From CAZILN01 sp964540005 (GTDB lineage: Bacteria; Bacteroidota; Bacteroidia; Bacteroidales; SM23-62): a stretch of 15,226 bases of DNA. Below the pieces are notes generated by a model. The model had not been told where the DNA came from and made no database searches. It saw only the letters and a program-made list of their open reading frames with translations. Of the stretch, positions 1-7,438 are shown one piece after another. The translations under genes were made by a program, and so were the position numbers. The stretch is taken from positions 1 to 15,226 of the forward strand of contig CAZILN010000060.1 in assembly GCA_964540005.1 (NCBI GenBank). Direction: 5' to 3'. Within the stretch, counting starts at the first letter, position 1; each line of letters starts with the position of its first letter.

Positions 1-154
1 GTGATTATTGATATCAGAGATTTTGAACTTATTGATCTAATCCTGTATCATGCAGATAATTATTTTATTTACCTGTTAAACAGGCAATAAGAAAAAGGTT
101 TTTTGTTTATTCTGCAATGGCTTCTATTAGTTTCTGCAGGCGAGGAGGGCACAG
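1..154. other. Intergenic or edge region, no gene supported
   Basis: This stretch lies downstream of the minus-strand membrane-protein gene and runs to the window edge. Frame 1 of the plus strand is open from base 1 to a TAA at 88-90 (29 residues, reading VIIDIRDFELIDLILYHADN and on), so it could be the tail of a gene that begins outside the window. Thirty open codons in AT-rich DNA are weak evidence, however, and I do not recognise the residues. A small inverted repeat, CCTGTTAAACAGG, sits at 72-84, and an A-run/T-run pair lies at about 92-106. Either could help end transcription from one or both sides, but neither is a convincing intrinsic terminator. Confidence 0.4.
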
Positions 155-838
155 TCAGCTGTCAGAGTTGCTGCCTTTGAGTAAGAGTAAGCTGCCGATA
201 ATCAGCAGGCAGAGAATGAAGACCAGCCTGCCGGCAGCAAAAATGATATTATCGATGCTGAACCATCCGAATATACCATAAAGCGTACCACCACAGATCA
301 CCAACCAGCCGGAAAATAAAGGTAATTTCCTTGACTTTAAAATATAGAGGCCAACCAGAACTGCACTTATGCCTGCTGTTGTAAAGGCTGTCAGCTGAAG
401 CTTTTGCCTGATCAGAATGGCATTCATGCAGGAATATGCAAGGTGTTGCCTTCCCTGGTCAGTGCCGGCAGTGAATTCTTCCAGCAGTTGAGAGAGGTTG
501 AATCCATAAACCGAATACAGAAGATATAATATACCTGTGGTGGAAATCATAAAGGCACAAAGGACCGGGATGATACGGTTATGCGGGGATAAACTGACAA
601 TTACAAGAGGTCCAAGCAGGATGATCAGAATAGAATTAGCCAGCCAGAAATGGGTGTTAAGGGACAACCTGGAGAGGTTCTCGCCCAGGTATTCTGCATC
701 TTCAATAAGGTTACTGTAGTCCGGTATCACGTCCAGGCTGGTTAGAATAGCAGCAATGGCAAGGATCCCAATTAATATGCTTGCCAGTCCTGTAAGCCGT
801 TCAAGTGGCCTGGTAGGATAAGCTATCTCCTGATTCAT
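155..838 (-). CDS. Six-helix integral membrane protein of unknown function
   Basis: A 227-residue, strongly hydrophobic protein with about six predicted membrane segments, near residues 15-35, 65-82, 88-110, 147-167, 173-191 and 200-220. Short charged loops lie between them. There is no cleavable signal peptide, since the N-terminus is polar up to about residue 14. I see no catalytic or transport motif. The general architecture resembles small membrane families such as DUF4386, but I cannot place it with confidence. The ATG (838-836) directly follows the stop codon of the upstream Na+/H+ exchanger gene (839-841) with no base between them, so the two are almost certainly co-transcribed and translationally coupled. 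An accessory or stress-related membrane role is inference from that context only. The gene ends with TGA at 157-155. Confidence 0.8.
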   Translation of the reverse strand: MNQEIAYPTRPLERLTGLASILIGILAIAAILTSLDVIPDYSNLIEDAEYLGENLSRLSLNTHFWLANSILIILLGPLVIVSLSPHNRIIPVLCAFMISTTGILYLLYSVYGFNLSQLLEEFTAGTDQGRQHLAYSCMNAILIRQKLQLTAFTTAGISAVLVGLYILKSRKLPLFSGWLVICGGTLYGIFGWFSIDNIIFAAGRLVFILCLLIIGSLLLLKGSNSDS

Positions 839-3800
839 TTATTTATCCCTGATGAAGACCCTGGTGTTTGAACTGAATTTATATCCGTCAGATTCAAGTA
901 TTGCCGGCGCAGTGTAAGTATCACTGCCATCCGGACTGGTGGCTTTCCCGGTCAGTAATATGCCCACCTTACCCTGCAGGTCTATTCTTCCCTGATCATC
1001 AGGATACATTATTTCCCCGGCTGACAGCCAGTTCCTGAATTCTTTCTGTTGCCATTCATTATAAGGTTTTCTGGCACTCAGCAGGTTCATTGCAAATCTT
1101 GTACAGGCGAATTTCCAGAGTCTTTCTTCCAGGTCTTTGGAGTTTTTCATGATGCCACGCATCCTTGGTGTGGACATCCAGAGTACTGTAACAGGTGATT
1201 CTGCCTTGACTGTTGCCGTTCTGGGCATGCCTGTCAGAACGGCCATTTCACCAATTACACTGCCCGGACCAATGATGGCGATCACATGTTCCCTGAGTTG
1301 TACCTTTACCTGTCCGCGTACAACAACAAACAGTCCGTCACCCGGACCATTTTCCTTAACCAGGGTAGCATCAACTGAGTAAACACGGTTCTGGAATTCT
1401 TGAACTACCCTGTTGAATACAACTTCATCCAGACCAGTCAACCAGGAAATTTCCCGCAGTAATTCGACCGGTTTCGGCAGGTCGAGTGTGGGTGGTGAAT
1501 CCAATAGTTTTTTCATGCGCTCCTCTATACTGGAAATAAATTTATAGGATTCCCCTGAGTCTATCCTTCCCTTATTGAGCAATCTCTCAACCATTCGTTT
1601 CTCATAATTCAATACGGACCTGATGGCCTGTCTCGTTGCAATGGCTGTATATACCTCAGGATAGGAATTCCTGAGGTTCCTGAGGTAAGTCAGGCCGTGG
1701 ATCTTATTCTCATTTATTTCTTCCTCGATGATGGCCAGGTTTTTTTCATCTGCCGATTCCTGCTCATCATCCTGGGCGATCAGCATATTTTCAATCAGCT
1801 TTAGGCTTTCATCCTGGGCATAAACAAATCCCCTGGCTGAATCATAACTCACGGCCAGGCGGTCGAAAAAATAACGTTTTGCGAATCTGCCTATGACGTG
1901 CATTGATTGCAGCCGTCCGAATATTTTCGGGGTTTTCCACTGCTGTTCCAGGTCTTTCCTCTTGGCCAGGGACACCAGCCCTCCCTCATCGATAATCTCG
2001 TTGATGGCGTCACTCAGCCTTCTGACAGCAATCGGTCCGAGCATTCCCTCGCGGAACTGGTTCCAGTAAGAGCTTTTTTCTTTTTCAAGTATCCGGCGCC
2101 GTGTTTCAGCAATAGTGGACTCCAGCTGCATTTCTGATTCCTTATTTTTTTCTACTTTTTCCGGAAGGTATTCATCTACAACCGCCCAGTTAGCCCTGCT
2201 CATATACCGGTCCTTTTTAAACTTATTGATAGAATTTTCAGCACTTGTGCGAAGATAGTTCTTGGCAGTATGCATCATCAGGGCTTTTGCAGGAGCTATC
2301 TTAGTCAGTCCCAGAGCCTTGACCAGATACTGGATGGTGGTAGCATTTACCAGCAGGGTCAGGGTTACCAGTCCGGCCGTAAGGAAAAGAAATTCATTCC
2401 TTATTTCAATGGGAATTATTTCCTCATGGACGACAATAAGAGCCAGGGCCAGTCCGACAGCACCACGCAGGGCGCCATACCATAAGACATAAGCGTTTTT
2501 CCTGGTAAGACCGTAGCCGAACTTTTTCATAAAAGGATACAGCATGGCTACCACGATAGCCCTGACGATATGTACCCCGATGTATATGATTAGAAGGATG
2601 ACAAAATCAAAGCCGGTAAACTGTGTCTGTTTGGCTATGACGACGCCGACAATAATAAAGATCAGAGTATTGGCAATGAAGGCAGCAAGCTCCCAGAACT
2701 CATGCAGGAAATGCTCCACTTCCGGTGAGATCCTGGTCTTGCCAACGCTTCCCATGATAAGGCCGAGGGCCACTAATCCGAGTATTCCGGAAACATGAAG
2801 GAAGTTTTCAGCAACGAAAAATGTCAGGTAGGCTGCAGCAATCACCACAGTGATCTCAATAAGGGCATCATTAAAAACCTTACGGACCCAGGAAATGGTG
2901 ATCCATCCGAAAATGAGGCCCACCAGGGTTCCGCCGACAGATACCTTGAGAAACTCGATGATCGGCGATGTTCCGCTCGAAGTGCCGGTGATGGCCGTCA
3001 GGAAAACCATGAAGATGACAATCGCCGTTCCGTCGTTGAGCAGGGACTCACCCTCGATCAGGGTCCCGAGTTTTTTACTGGCTCCCAGTTCTTTAAGCAG
3101 GGCAACCACTGCTACCGGGTCAGTGGCGCTGACTACCGTTCCAAAAAGGAAGGCGAGGGGCCAGTTCCAGCCATTCATTCCCATTCCGACTGCTTTCAAT
3201 CCCATGGCGATGGCTGCTGTAAGGACAAGTGCCACAATAATACCGGGCAAAGCCAGCAGGAATGCATTGGTGAATGATTTCTTAAAAGTATGTACATCCA
3301 TGGCAAAGGCCGCTTCAAAGATCAGGGTGGGCAGGAATACATACATGATGATGTGCGGGTCTATTTTTCCGGCCCAGTCAACCGATTGACCAAGCCAGTC
3401 CATATTGATGACAAGGGATCCTATATGCCAGGCATCAAACCAGCCAAGCCGGTTTGCGGCCCCGATTGCCAGACCGATAATCAGCAGACTAACAGTATAT
3501 GGAAGGGGGCTCTTTTGCAGCCAGTGCCTTGTGCCTCCCCCGATAATCAATGCAATGATGATGAATAACAGAGGATACATATTGCTTCCTTCATGCTCCC
3601 CTTCTGCATGTTCATCAGTTGCATGTTGTTCACCCGTGGCCTGGGCGGATTCGCCTTCATGACCTGTTTCCCCGGACTGTGAAGGATGGGCTGCATCCGG
3701 ATGCCCTTCAACAACCTCCTGAAGCTGGATTTCATCTGTCCCGGTCCCGTGGATTAGGGTTACGGTATCTTCACTTAGGGTGACCCCAGGCGACTGGTGC

Positions 3801-3880
3801 CCGGAAGCCGAGGCAGGCTTGTTTACTGAAACGAAGAAGATTATCATGATAACTGAAAGAAGCGGCAGCAGTGGTTTCAT
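839..3880 (-). CDS. CPA1-family Na+/H+ exchanger with cyclic-nucleotide-binding domain
   Basis: A 1013-residue inner-membrane cation/proton antiporter. Residues 1-25 are a signal peptide (hydrophobic core, A-S-A before the cut). Residues 59-98 form a periplasmic stretch with six His and ten acidic residues. The transporter domain spans about 101-525 and carries CPA1 signatures: SATDPVAV at 251-258, GESLLNDG at 277-284 (ion-site Asn282/Asp283, with Glu278) and LRGAVGLALAL at 471-481. A helical, highly charged cytoplasmic linker covers about 530-810. A cNMP-binding domain follows at about 812-930, with the phosphate-cassette residues G877-E878 and R887-T888-A889 in place. The last 80 residues include a beta-rich stretch. 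This layout recalls plant SOS1 and SLC9C exchangers, so gating by cAMP or a related nucleotide is likely, but the ligand is unknown. The Na+ versus K+ preference cannot be read from sequence. The gene is divergent from the SPOR-protein gene and is followed directly by the six-helix protein gene. Confidence 0.93.
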   Translation of the reverse strand: MKPLLPLLSVIMIIFFVSVNKPASASGHQSPGVTLSEDTVTLIHGTGTDEIQLQEVVEGHPDAAHPSQSGETGHEGESAQATGEQHATDEHAEGEHEGSNMYPLLFIIIALIIGGGTRHWLQKSPLPYTVSLLIIGLAIGAANRLGWFDAWHIGSLVINMDWLGQSVDWAGKIDPHIIMYVFLPTLIFEAAFAMDVHTFKKSFTNAFLLALPGIIVALVLTAAIAMGLKAVGMGMNGWNWPLAFLFGTVVSATDPVAVVALLKELGASKKLGTLIEGESLLNDGTAIVIFMVFLTAITGTSSGTSPIIEFLKVSVGGTLVGLIFGWITISWVRKVFNDALIEITVVIAAAYLTFFVAENFLHVSGILGLVALGLIMGSVGKTRISPEVEHFLHEFWELAAFIANTLIFIIVGVVIAKQTQFTGFDFVILLIIYIGVHIVRAIVVAMLYPFMKKFGYGLTRKNAYVLWYGALRGAVGLALALIVVHEEIIPIEIRNEFLFLTAGLVTLTLLVNATTIQYLVKALGLTKIAPAKALMMHTAKNYLRTSAENSINKFKKDRYMSRANWAVVDEYLPEKVEKNKESEMQLESTIAETRRRILEKEKSSYWNQFREGMLGPIAVRRLSDAINEIIDEGGLVSLAKRKDLEQQWKTPKIFGRLQSMHVIGRFAKRYFFDRLAVSYDSARGFVYAQDESLKLIENMLIAQDDEQESADEKNLAIIEEEINENKIHGLTYLRNLRNSYPEVYTAIATRQAIRSVLNYEKRMVERLLNKGRIDSGESYKFISSIEERMKKLLDSPPTLDLPKPVELLREISWLTGLDEVVFNRVVQEFQNRVYSVDATLVKENGPGDGLFVVVRGQVKVQLREHVIAIIGPGSVIGEMAVLTGMPRTATVKAESPVTVLWMSTPRMRGIMKNSKDLEERLWKFACTRFAMNLLSARKPYNEWQQKEFRNWLSAGEIMYPDDQGRIDLQGKVGILLTGKATSPDGSDTYTAPAILESDGYKFSSNTRVFIRDK

Positions 3881-3986
3881 CCCTACAGGTTTTTTGATGA
3901 TGGAAAATAAATCGAATTACAATATACAAAATAATATAAATAGCATTTAAAATTGACTATTTTTGAGGACTTAATTGATACATGCA
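3881..3986. promoter_or_regulatory. Divergent AT-rich intergenic region with a candidate plus-strand -7 box
   Basis: About 106 bases separate the start codons of the exchanger gene (minus) and the SPOR-protein gene (plus), so both promoters should lie here. The segment is very AT-rich. On the plus strand, TATTTTTG at 3958-3965 fits the Bacteroidota -7 consensus TAnnTTTG and would give a leader of about 15 bases before the ATG at 3987. No clear TTTG was found at the usual -33 spacing. On the minus strand only imperfect versions of the -7 box are visible. The assignment rests on consensus matching in AT-rich DNA and is weak. Confidence 0.35.
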
Positions 3987-4451
3987 ATGAATCGCTTGTT
4001 GCCGGCAATATTCTTATTTGCTTTTTTTTCAGTATCAGTGCAGTCTCAGCATGTACAGGTTACCTCCAGCCAGATATTTATTTACAGATCTCTCTCGGCT
4101 GATCTTCCGGGCTATGGCCATGCCGTGATCAATCAGGATGAGAAACTTACCGAGATACTGTACACACACATTCAGCTTAATAATGAATTCCCTGATATTC
4201 CCAGGTACTGGATCAGGATTTTTTCTGATTCGGGACACGGTTCAAGGGAGAAGGCCTATGCTGCCAAAGGTGTATTTTTGAAAAAATATGAAGGGATCAG
4301 GAATGATGTTATTTACGACAACCCGAATTATAAAGTATATGTCGGGGGGTTCAGGTCTAAATCCGAGGCCCTGAAATTATTACAGCAGATCGATAATGAC
4401 TTCCCGTATGCATTTATTATATATGACAGAATAACTCTCCCTGAATTATGA
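3987..4451 (+). CDS. Secreted SPOR-domain-like protein
   Basis: A 154-residue protein with a signal peptide at residues 1-20 (hydrophobic LLPAIFLFAFFSVSV, then QS before QH), so it is exported to the periplasm. The C-terminal half, about residues 73-147, has the SPOR pattern: YWIRIFS, a RxKA helix (REKAYAAK), then YKVYVGGFRSKSEALKLL, ending in a hydrophobic strand AFIIYD. SPOR domains of this type bind denuded glycan strands of peptidoglycan, often at division sites. Glycan binding here is inferred from fold similarity only. The reading frame extends upstream to a TTG at 3975, but ATG 3987 is preferred because the signal peptide begins there. The PurF-like gene follows 22 bases downstream on the same strand. 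Nothing suggests a shared function, though they may be co-transcribed. Confidence 0.75.
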   Translation: MNRLLPAIFLFAFFSVSVQSQHVQVTSSQIFIYRSLSADLPGYGHAVINQDEKLTEILYTHIQLNNEFPDIPRYWIRIFSDSGHGSREKAYAAKGVFLKKYEGIRNDVIYDNPNYKVYVGGFRSKSEALKLLQQIDNDFPYAFIIYDRITLPEL

Positions 4452-4473
4452 TCCATCGTAAAAAGAATCTGAA

Positions 4474-6375
4474 ATGATCGATGAGATTAATCACGAATGC
4501 GGTATTGCACTGATCAGGTTATTGAAGCCCCTTGAATATTACCAGCTGAAATACGGTACCTGGATGTACGGATTGCATAAGCTGTACCTCCTGATGGAAA
4601 AACAACGCAACCGCGGACAGGATGGAGCAGGACTTGCCTGTGTTCACATTGACAGTCCCCCCGGGAAGAAATACCTGCACAGGCTGCGTGCCACAGAATC
4701 CACTTCAATAAATGAGATATTCAAGAAAGTCAATTCTGAATTCAAAAAAGTATCACGGAAGAAACCTGAACTGCTGAATGATCCTGCATGGGCCAGGGAC
4801 AACCTGTCCTTTGGAGCGGAATTGTTACTGGGTCATCTGAGGTACGGTACCTTTGGCAAGAACAAGGTGGATAATGTTCATCCGGTAATGAGACAGAATA
4901 ACTGGAAATCCAGGAACCTGGTTATGGCCGGGAACTTCAATCTCACCAATGTGGAAGAACTGTTTCAGATACTTATTGATCTTGGACAGCATCCCAAGGA
5001 TTTTTCTGACACGGTAACCATACTGGAAAATGTGGGACACTTTCTGGATATGGAAAACCAACGATTATTCGATATTTACAAGAATGAGAACAGACCGAAC
5101 CGTGATATTTCAGATCTGATCGCACACAACCTTAGCCTGGTGAACATATTGAAAGACTCCAGTAAAAGATGGGACGGGGGACATGCCATTGCGGGACTGC
5201 TCGGACACGGTGATGCATTTGTATACCGGGATCCATGGGGTATTCGTCCGGCCTTCTGGTATGCAAATAATGAAATTGTCGTAGCCGCTTCAGAAAGGCC
5301 TGTTATTCAGACCGTTATGAATTTGCATACAGAGGAGGTCAAGGAGGTGGAACCCGGACATGCCCTTATAATTAAGAAAGACGGGAGGGTATCTATGGAT
5401 GAGATCAGGACTCCCTTTGAGAAAAAGGCCTGTTCTTTTGAGAGGATCTATTTTTCGCGGGGCAGCGATAAAGATATATACCGCGAACGGAAAAAACTCG
5501 GGGAACTGCTAACCCCTGATATACTGAAGGCCATAGAATATGATCTCAACAATACGGTTTTCTCATTTATTCCAAACACAGCCGAATCGGCATTTTACGG
5601 AATGGTAGATGGCATCGAAAATTACCAGAAGGAACTGCAGATTAAAACAATACTTGATAAAAAGGACAAGCTCTCCGAAAATGATTACAGGAAGATCCTG
5701 AATGATAAGATCAGGGTGGAGAAAGTAGCGATTAAGGATTTAAAGTTACGGACGTTTATCAGCCGGGACAGGGGCAGGGAAGACCTGGTAGGGCATGTCT
5801 ATGATATTACCTACGGATCTGTCAGGAGGGGCAAGGACAAGCTGGTAATTATCGATGATTCCATTGTACGGGGCACAACTCTGAGAGAAAGCATCCTGAA
5901 GATACTTGACAGGCTCGGGCCAAAGAAAATAGTAGTCGTCTCTTCTTCTCCACAGATCAGGTACCCCGACTGCTATGGCATTGACATGGCCAAGCTCGGT
6001 GATTTTGTAGCCTTTCAGGCTGCCATAAGCCTGTTGAAGGAAAGAGGGATGGAATCGGTGATCAACGATGTTTACAATAAATCAAAAGAGCAGTTTCCCA
6101 GACCAAAGGAAGAGATCATTAATTATGTGAAGGATATCTACAAGCCCTTCAGCTATACCGAGATCTCACAAAAGATAGGTGAACTCCTGACCTCCAGGGA
6201 TGTCAATGCTGAAATAAAAATTGTCTACCAGACCGTTGAAAACCTCCATATTGCCTGTCCGGGCCACACCGGCGACTGGTATTTTACAGGTGATTATCCT
6301 ACACCCGGCGGAAATAAAGTGGTCAACCGGGCTTTTATAAACTATATTGAAGGGAAGAATGTGAGGGCATATTAG
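4474..6375 (+). CDS. PurF-like amidophosphoribosyltransferase, long Bacteroidota type
   Basis: A 633-residue two-domain protein. The N-terminal class II glutamine amidotransferase starts with HECGIALI, placing the nucleophile Cys9 behind an eight-residue propeptide that would be removed as in Bacillus PurF. Further PurF landmarks are RNRGQDGAGL (45-54), GHLRYGTFG (120-128), NFNLTN (154-159) and YRDPWGIRP (251-259). The C-terminal phosphoribosyltransferase domain contains FSFIPNTAES (363-372) and a full PRPP-binding signature, LVIIDDSIVRGTT (457-469). Canonical PurF makes 5-phosphoribosylamine from PRPP and glutamine, the first step of purine synthesis. This protein is longer than the usual 470-510 residues, with an insertion at about 63-112 and another at about 382-420. 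The C-terminal CPGHTGDWYFTGDYPT lacks the Fe-S cysteine cluster of Bacillus-type enzymes. Whether it is the main PurF or a second paralogue cannot be decided from this window. Confidence 0.88.
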   Translation: MIDEINHECGIALIRLLKPLEYYQLKYGTWMYGLHKLYLLMEKQRNRGQDGAGLACVHIDSPPGKKYLHRLRATESTSINEIFKKVNSEFKKVSRKKPELLNDPAWARDNLSFGAELLLGHLRYGTFGKNKVDNVHPVMRQNNWKSRNLVMAGNFNLTNVEELFQILIDLGQHPKDFSDTVTILENVGHFLDMENQRLFDIYKNENRPNRDISDLIAHNLSLVNILKDSSKRWDGGHAIAGLLGHGDAFVYRDPWGIRPAFWYANNEIVVAASERPVIQTVMNLHTEEVKEVEPGHALIIKKDGRVSMDEIRTPFEKKACSFERIYFSRGSDKDIYRERKKLGELLTPDILKAIEYDLNNTVFSFIPNTAESAFYGMVDGIENYQKELQIKTILDKKDKLSENDYRKILNDKIRVEKVAIKDLKLRTFISRDRGREDLVGHVYDITYGSVRRGKDKLVIIDDSIVRGTTLRESILKILDRLGPKKIVVVSSSPQIRYPDCYGIDMAKLGDFVAFQAAISLLKERGMESVINDVYNKSKEQFPRPKEEIINYVKDIYKPFSYTEISQKIGELLTSRDVNAEIKIVYQTVENLHIACPGHTGDWYFTGDYPTPGGNKVVNRAFINYIEGKNVRAY

Positions 6376-7391
6376 CCTATAAGAAATCCCTGGCCCCCTG
6401 CAATCCTTATCAGCCTTTTACGCAACCGGCGGATCCGGGTGATCAGCCGGAACATCCTGCTTTTCTTGCTGGGATCGTAGGAATGTACATGCCGCTCTAC
6501 TTTCTGTTTGTACAGGTCGTTGGTAGTGATCATAATGGCACTTTCCTCCACGTTGCCGAAATATGGATTAATGACCGTACCAAAAGTTTTCATCGAGGGC
6601 GAGAGGTTCATGTATGCATTTATCAGAGGTGGGATTTTCTCCCCGAACGCCCGGACATTCTTCGAGAGGATCTTGAAATCTTCCTTATAAGTTTTTCCTG
6701 TAAAGATCCTTTGCATCTCTTCCCTGTCTATCTGAGTGTCAAGGGGTTCTTTTGGTGTGACAAGATTTTCATTATCAGAGAAATGCTTTTCCATGAAATA
6801 CAGGATGAGGTTGCGGGCACGTTTGTTGTAATTCTGGTACATTGTAACCTTCCCGAAGAAGTATTGCTTTGAAGGATAATCCATGACCAGGGTGCCCAGT
6901 CCGTCCCATAGATTATCAAGGGCATACATGCCCTTACTCTGGTGGCTGGTTGTCTGATACTGGGGCTGTACAAAGGATCGGCCCAGCTCAATCAGATGGG
7001 GGATGTAATCAGTCTTGAACTTTTCTGAGAAATTAAATAATCGTCCGGTAGCAAGATCAGCCTTGGAACATTCTTCCGCAGATTTTTCACACAGGTGGAA
7101 ACGGTATCCACCCAGTATTTCTCTTTTGTCAGGGTCCCAGACAATAAGCTGTTTATACGGGTCCTCTGCTGTATCAAATTCATCAATATCCATGGATTTC
7201 CCGGTTCCTCCCCCGGCCGCACGAAAAGTAAGCTCCCTGAGACGTCCTATCTCCTTCATTAAATTCGGAGAGTCAAAATGTGTAAGGATATAAAGTTCAT
7301 TACCAGCCTTATTGGTCATGCGGATAAACTTCGATTCCGTTAATTCACTTTCCAGATCGGCACGGGGTATTGCCGGAATGATATCTTGCAT
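6372..7391 (-). CDS. glsB: OlsB/GlsB-like N-acyltransferase (GNAT fold)
   Basis: This protein of about 339 residues, often labelled hemolysin in databases, has the OlsB-type acyl-ACP-dependent N-acyltransferase pattern. From the ATG at 7391 these are: IGRLRELTFRAAGGGTG (about 48-64), DIDEFD (68-73), an ILGGYRF strand (92-98) and ELGRSFVQPQYQ (135-146). A strongly basic C-terminal tail (KKSRMFRLITRIRRLRKRLI, about 309-328) suggests binding to the membrane surface. OlsB/GlsB attach a 3-hydroxy fatty acid to the amino group of ornithine or glycine, giving the lyso-lipid. With the O-acyltransferase gene 38 bases upstream, this makes an amino-acid-lipid pair as in Bacteroides (glsB/glsA). The substrate amino acid is not visible in the sequence. 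A TTG six codons upstream (7409) is possible, but the ATG fits the family start better. The TAA stop overlaps the convergent PurF-like stop. Confidence 0.85.
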   Translation of the reverse strand: MQDIIPAIPRADLESELTESKFIRMTNKAGNELYILTHFDSPNLMKEIGRLRELTFRAAGGGTGKSMDIDEFDTAEDPYKQLIVWDPDKREILGGYRFHLCEKSAEECSKADLATGRLFNFSEKFKTDYIPHLIELGRSFVQPQYQTTSHQSKGMYALDNLWDGLGTLVMDYPSKQYFFGKVTMYQNYNKRARNLILYFMEKHFSDNENLVTPKEPLDTQIDREEMQRIFTGKTYKEDFKILSKNVRAFGEKIPPLINAYMNLSPSMKTFGTVINPYFGNVEESAIMITTNDLYKQKVERHVHSYDPSKKSRMFRLITRIRRLRKRLIRIAGGQGFLIG

Positions 7392-7410
7392 GGGTTTCTT
7401 GCTTGTCAAG

Positions 7411-7438
7411 TCAAAATTAAAAATTATTTTTAATTTGA
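7411..7438. repeat. AT-rich imperfect inverted repeat between the two acyltransferase genes
   Basis: The arms TCAAAATTAAAAA and TTTTTAATTTGA pair with one bulged base around a short ATTA-like centre. The element begins at the 3' end of the upstream acyltransferase gene, whose stop is at 7430-7432, and extends into the short gap before the N-acyltransferase gene. It is made almost entirely of A and T, so the RNA hairpin would be weak. It may be only a by-product of composition. If it acts at all, it could modulate read-through or RNA stability between the two genes. Confidence 0.3.

Noticed and set aside
1..90. Open frame at the left edge, plus strand, ending TAA at 88-90
   Set aside because: Only 29 residues, no recognisable motif and AT-rich composition. 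It could be the tail of a gene outside the window, but it cannot be supported.
2795..3389. Long open frames on the plus strand opposite the exchanger gene (up to 179 codons)
   Set aside because: They are antisense shadows of a well-supported membrane transporter, have no domain signature, and reflect its codon composition.
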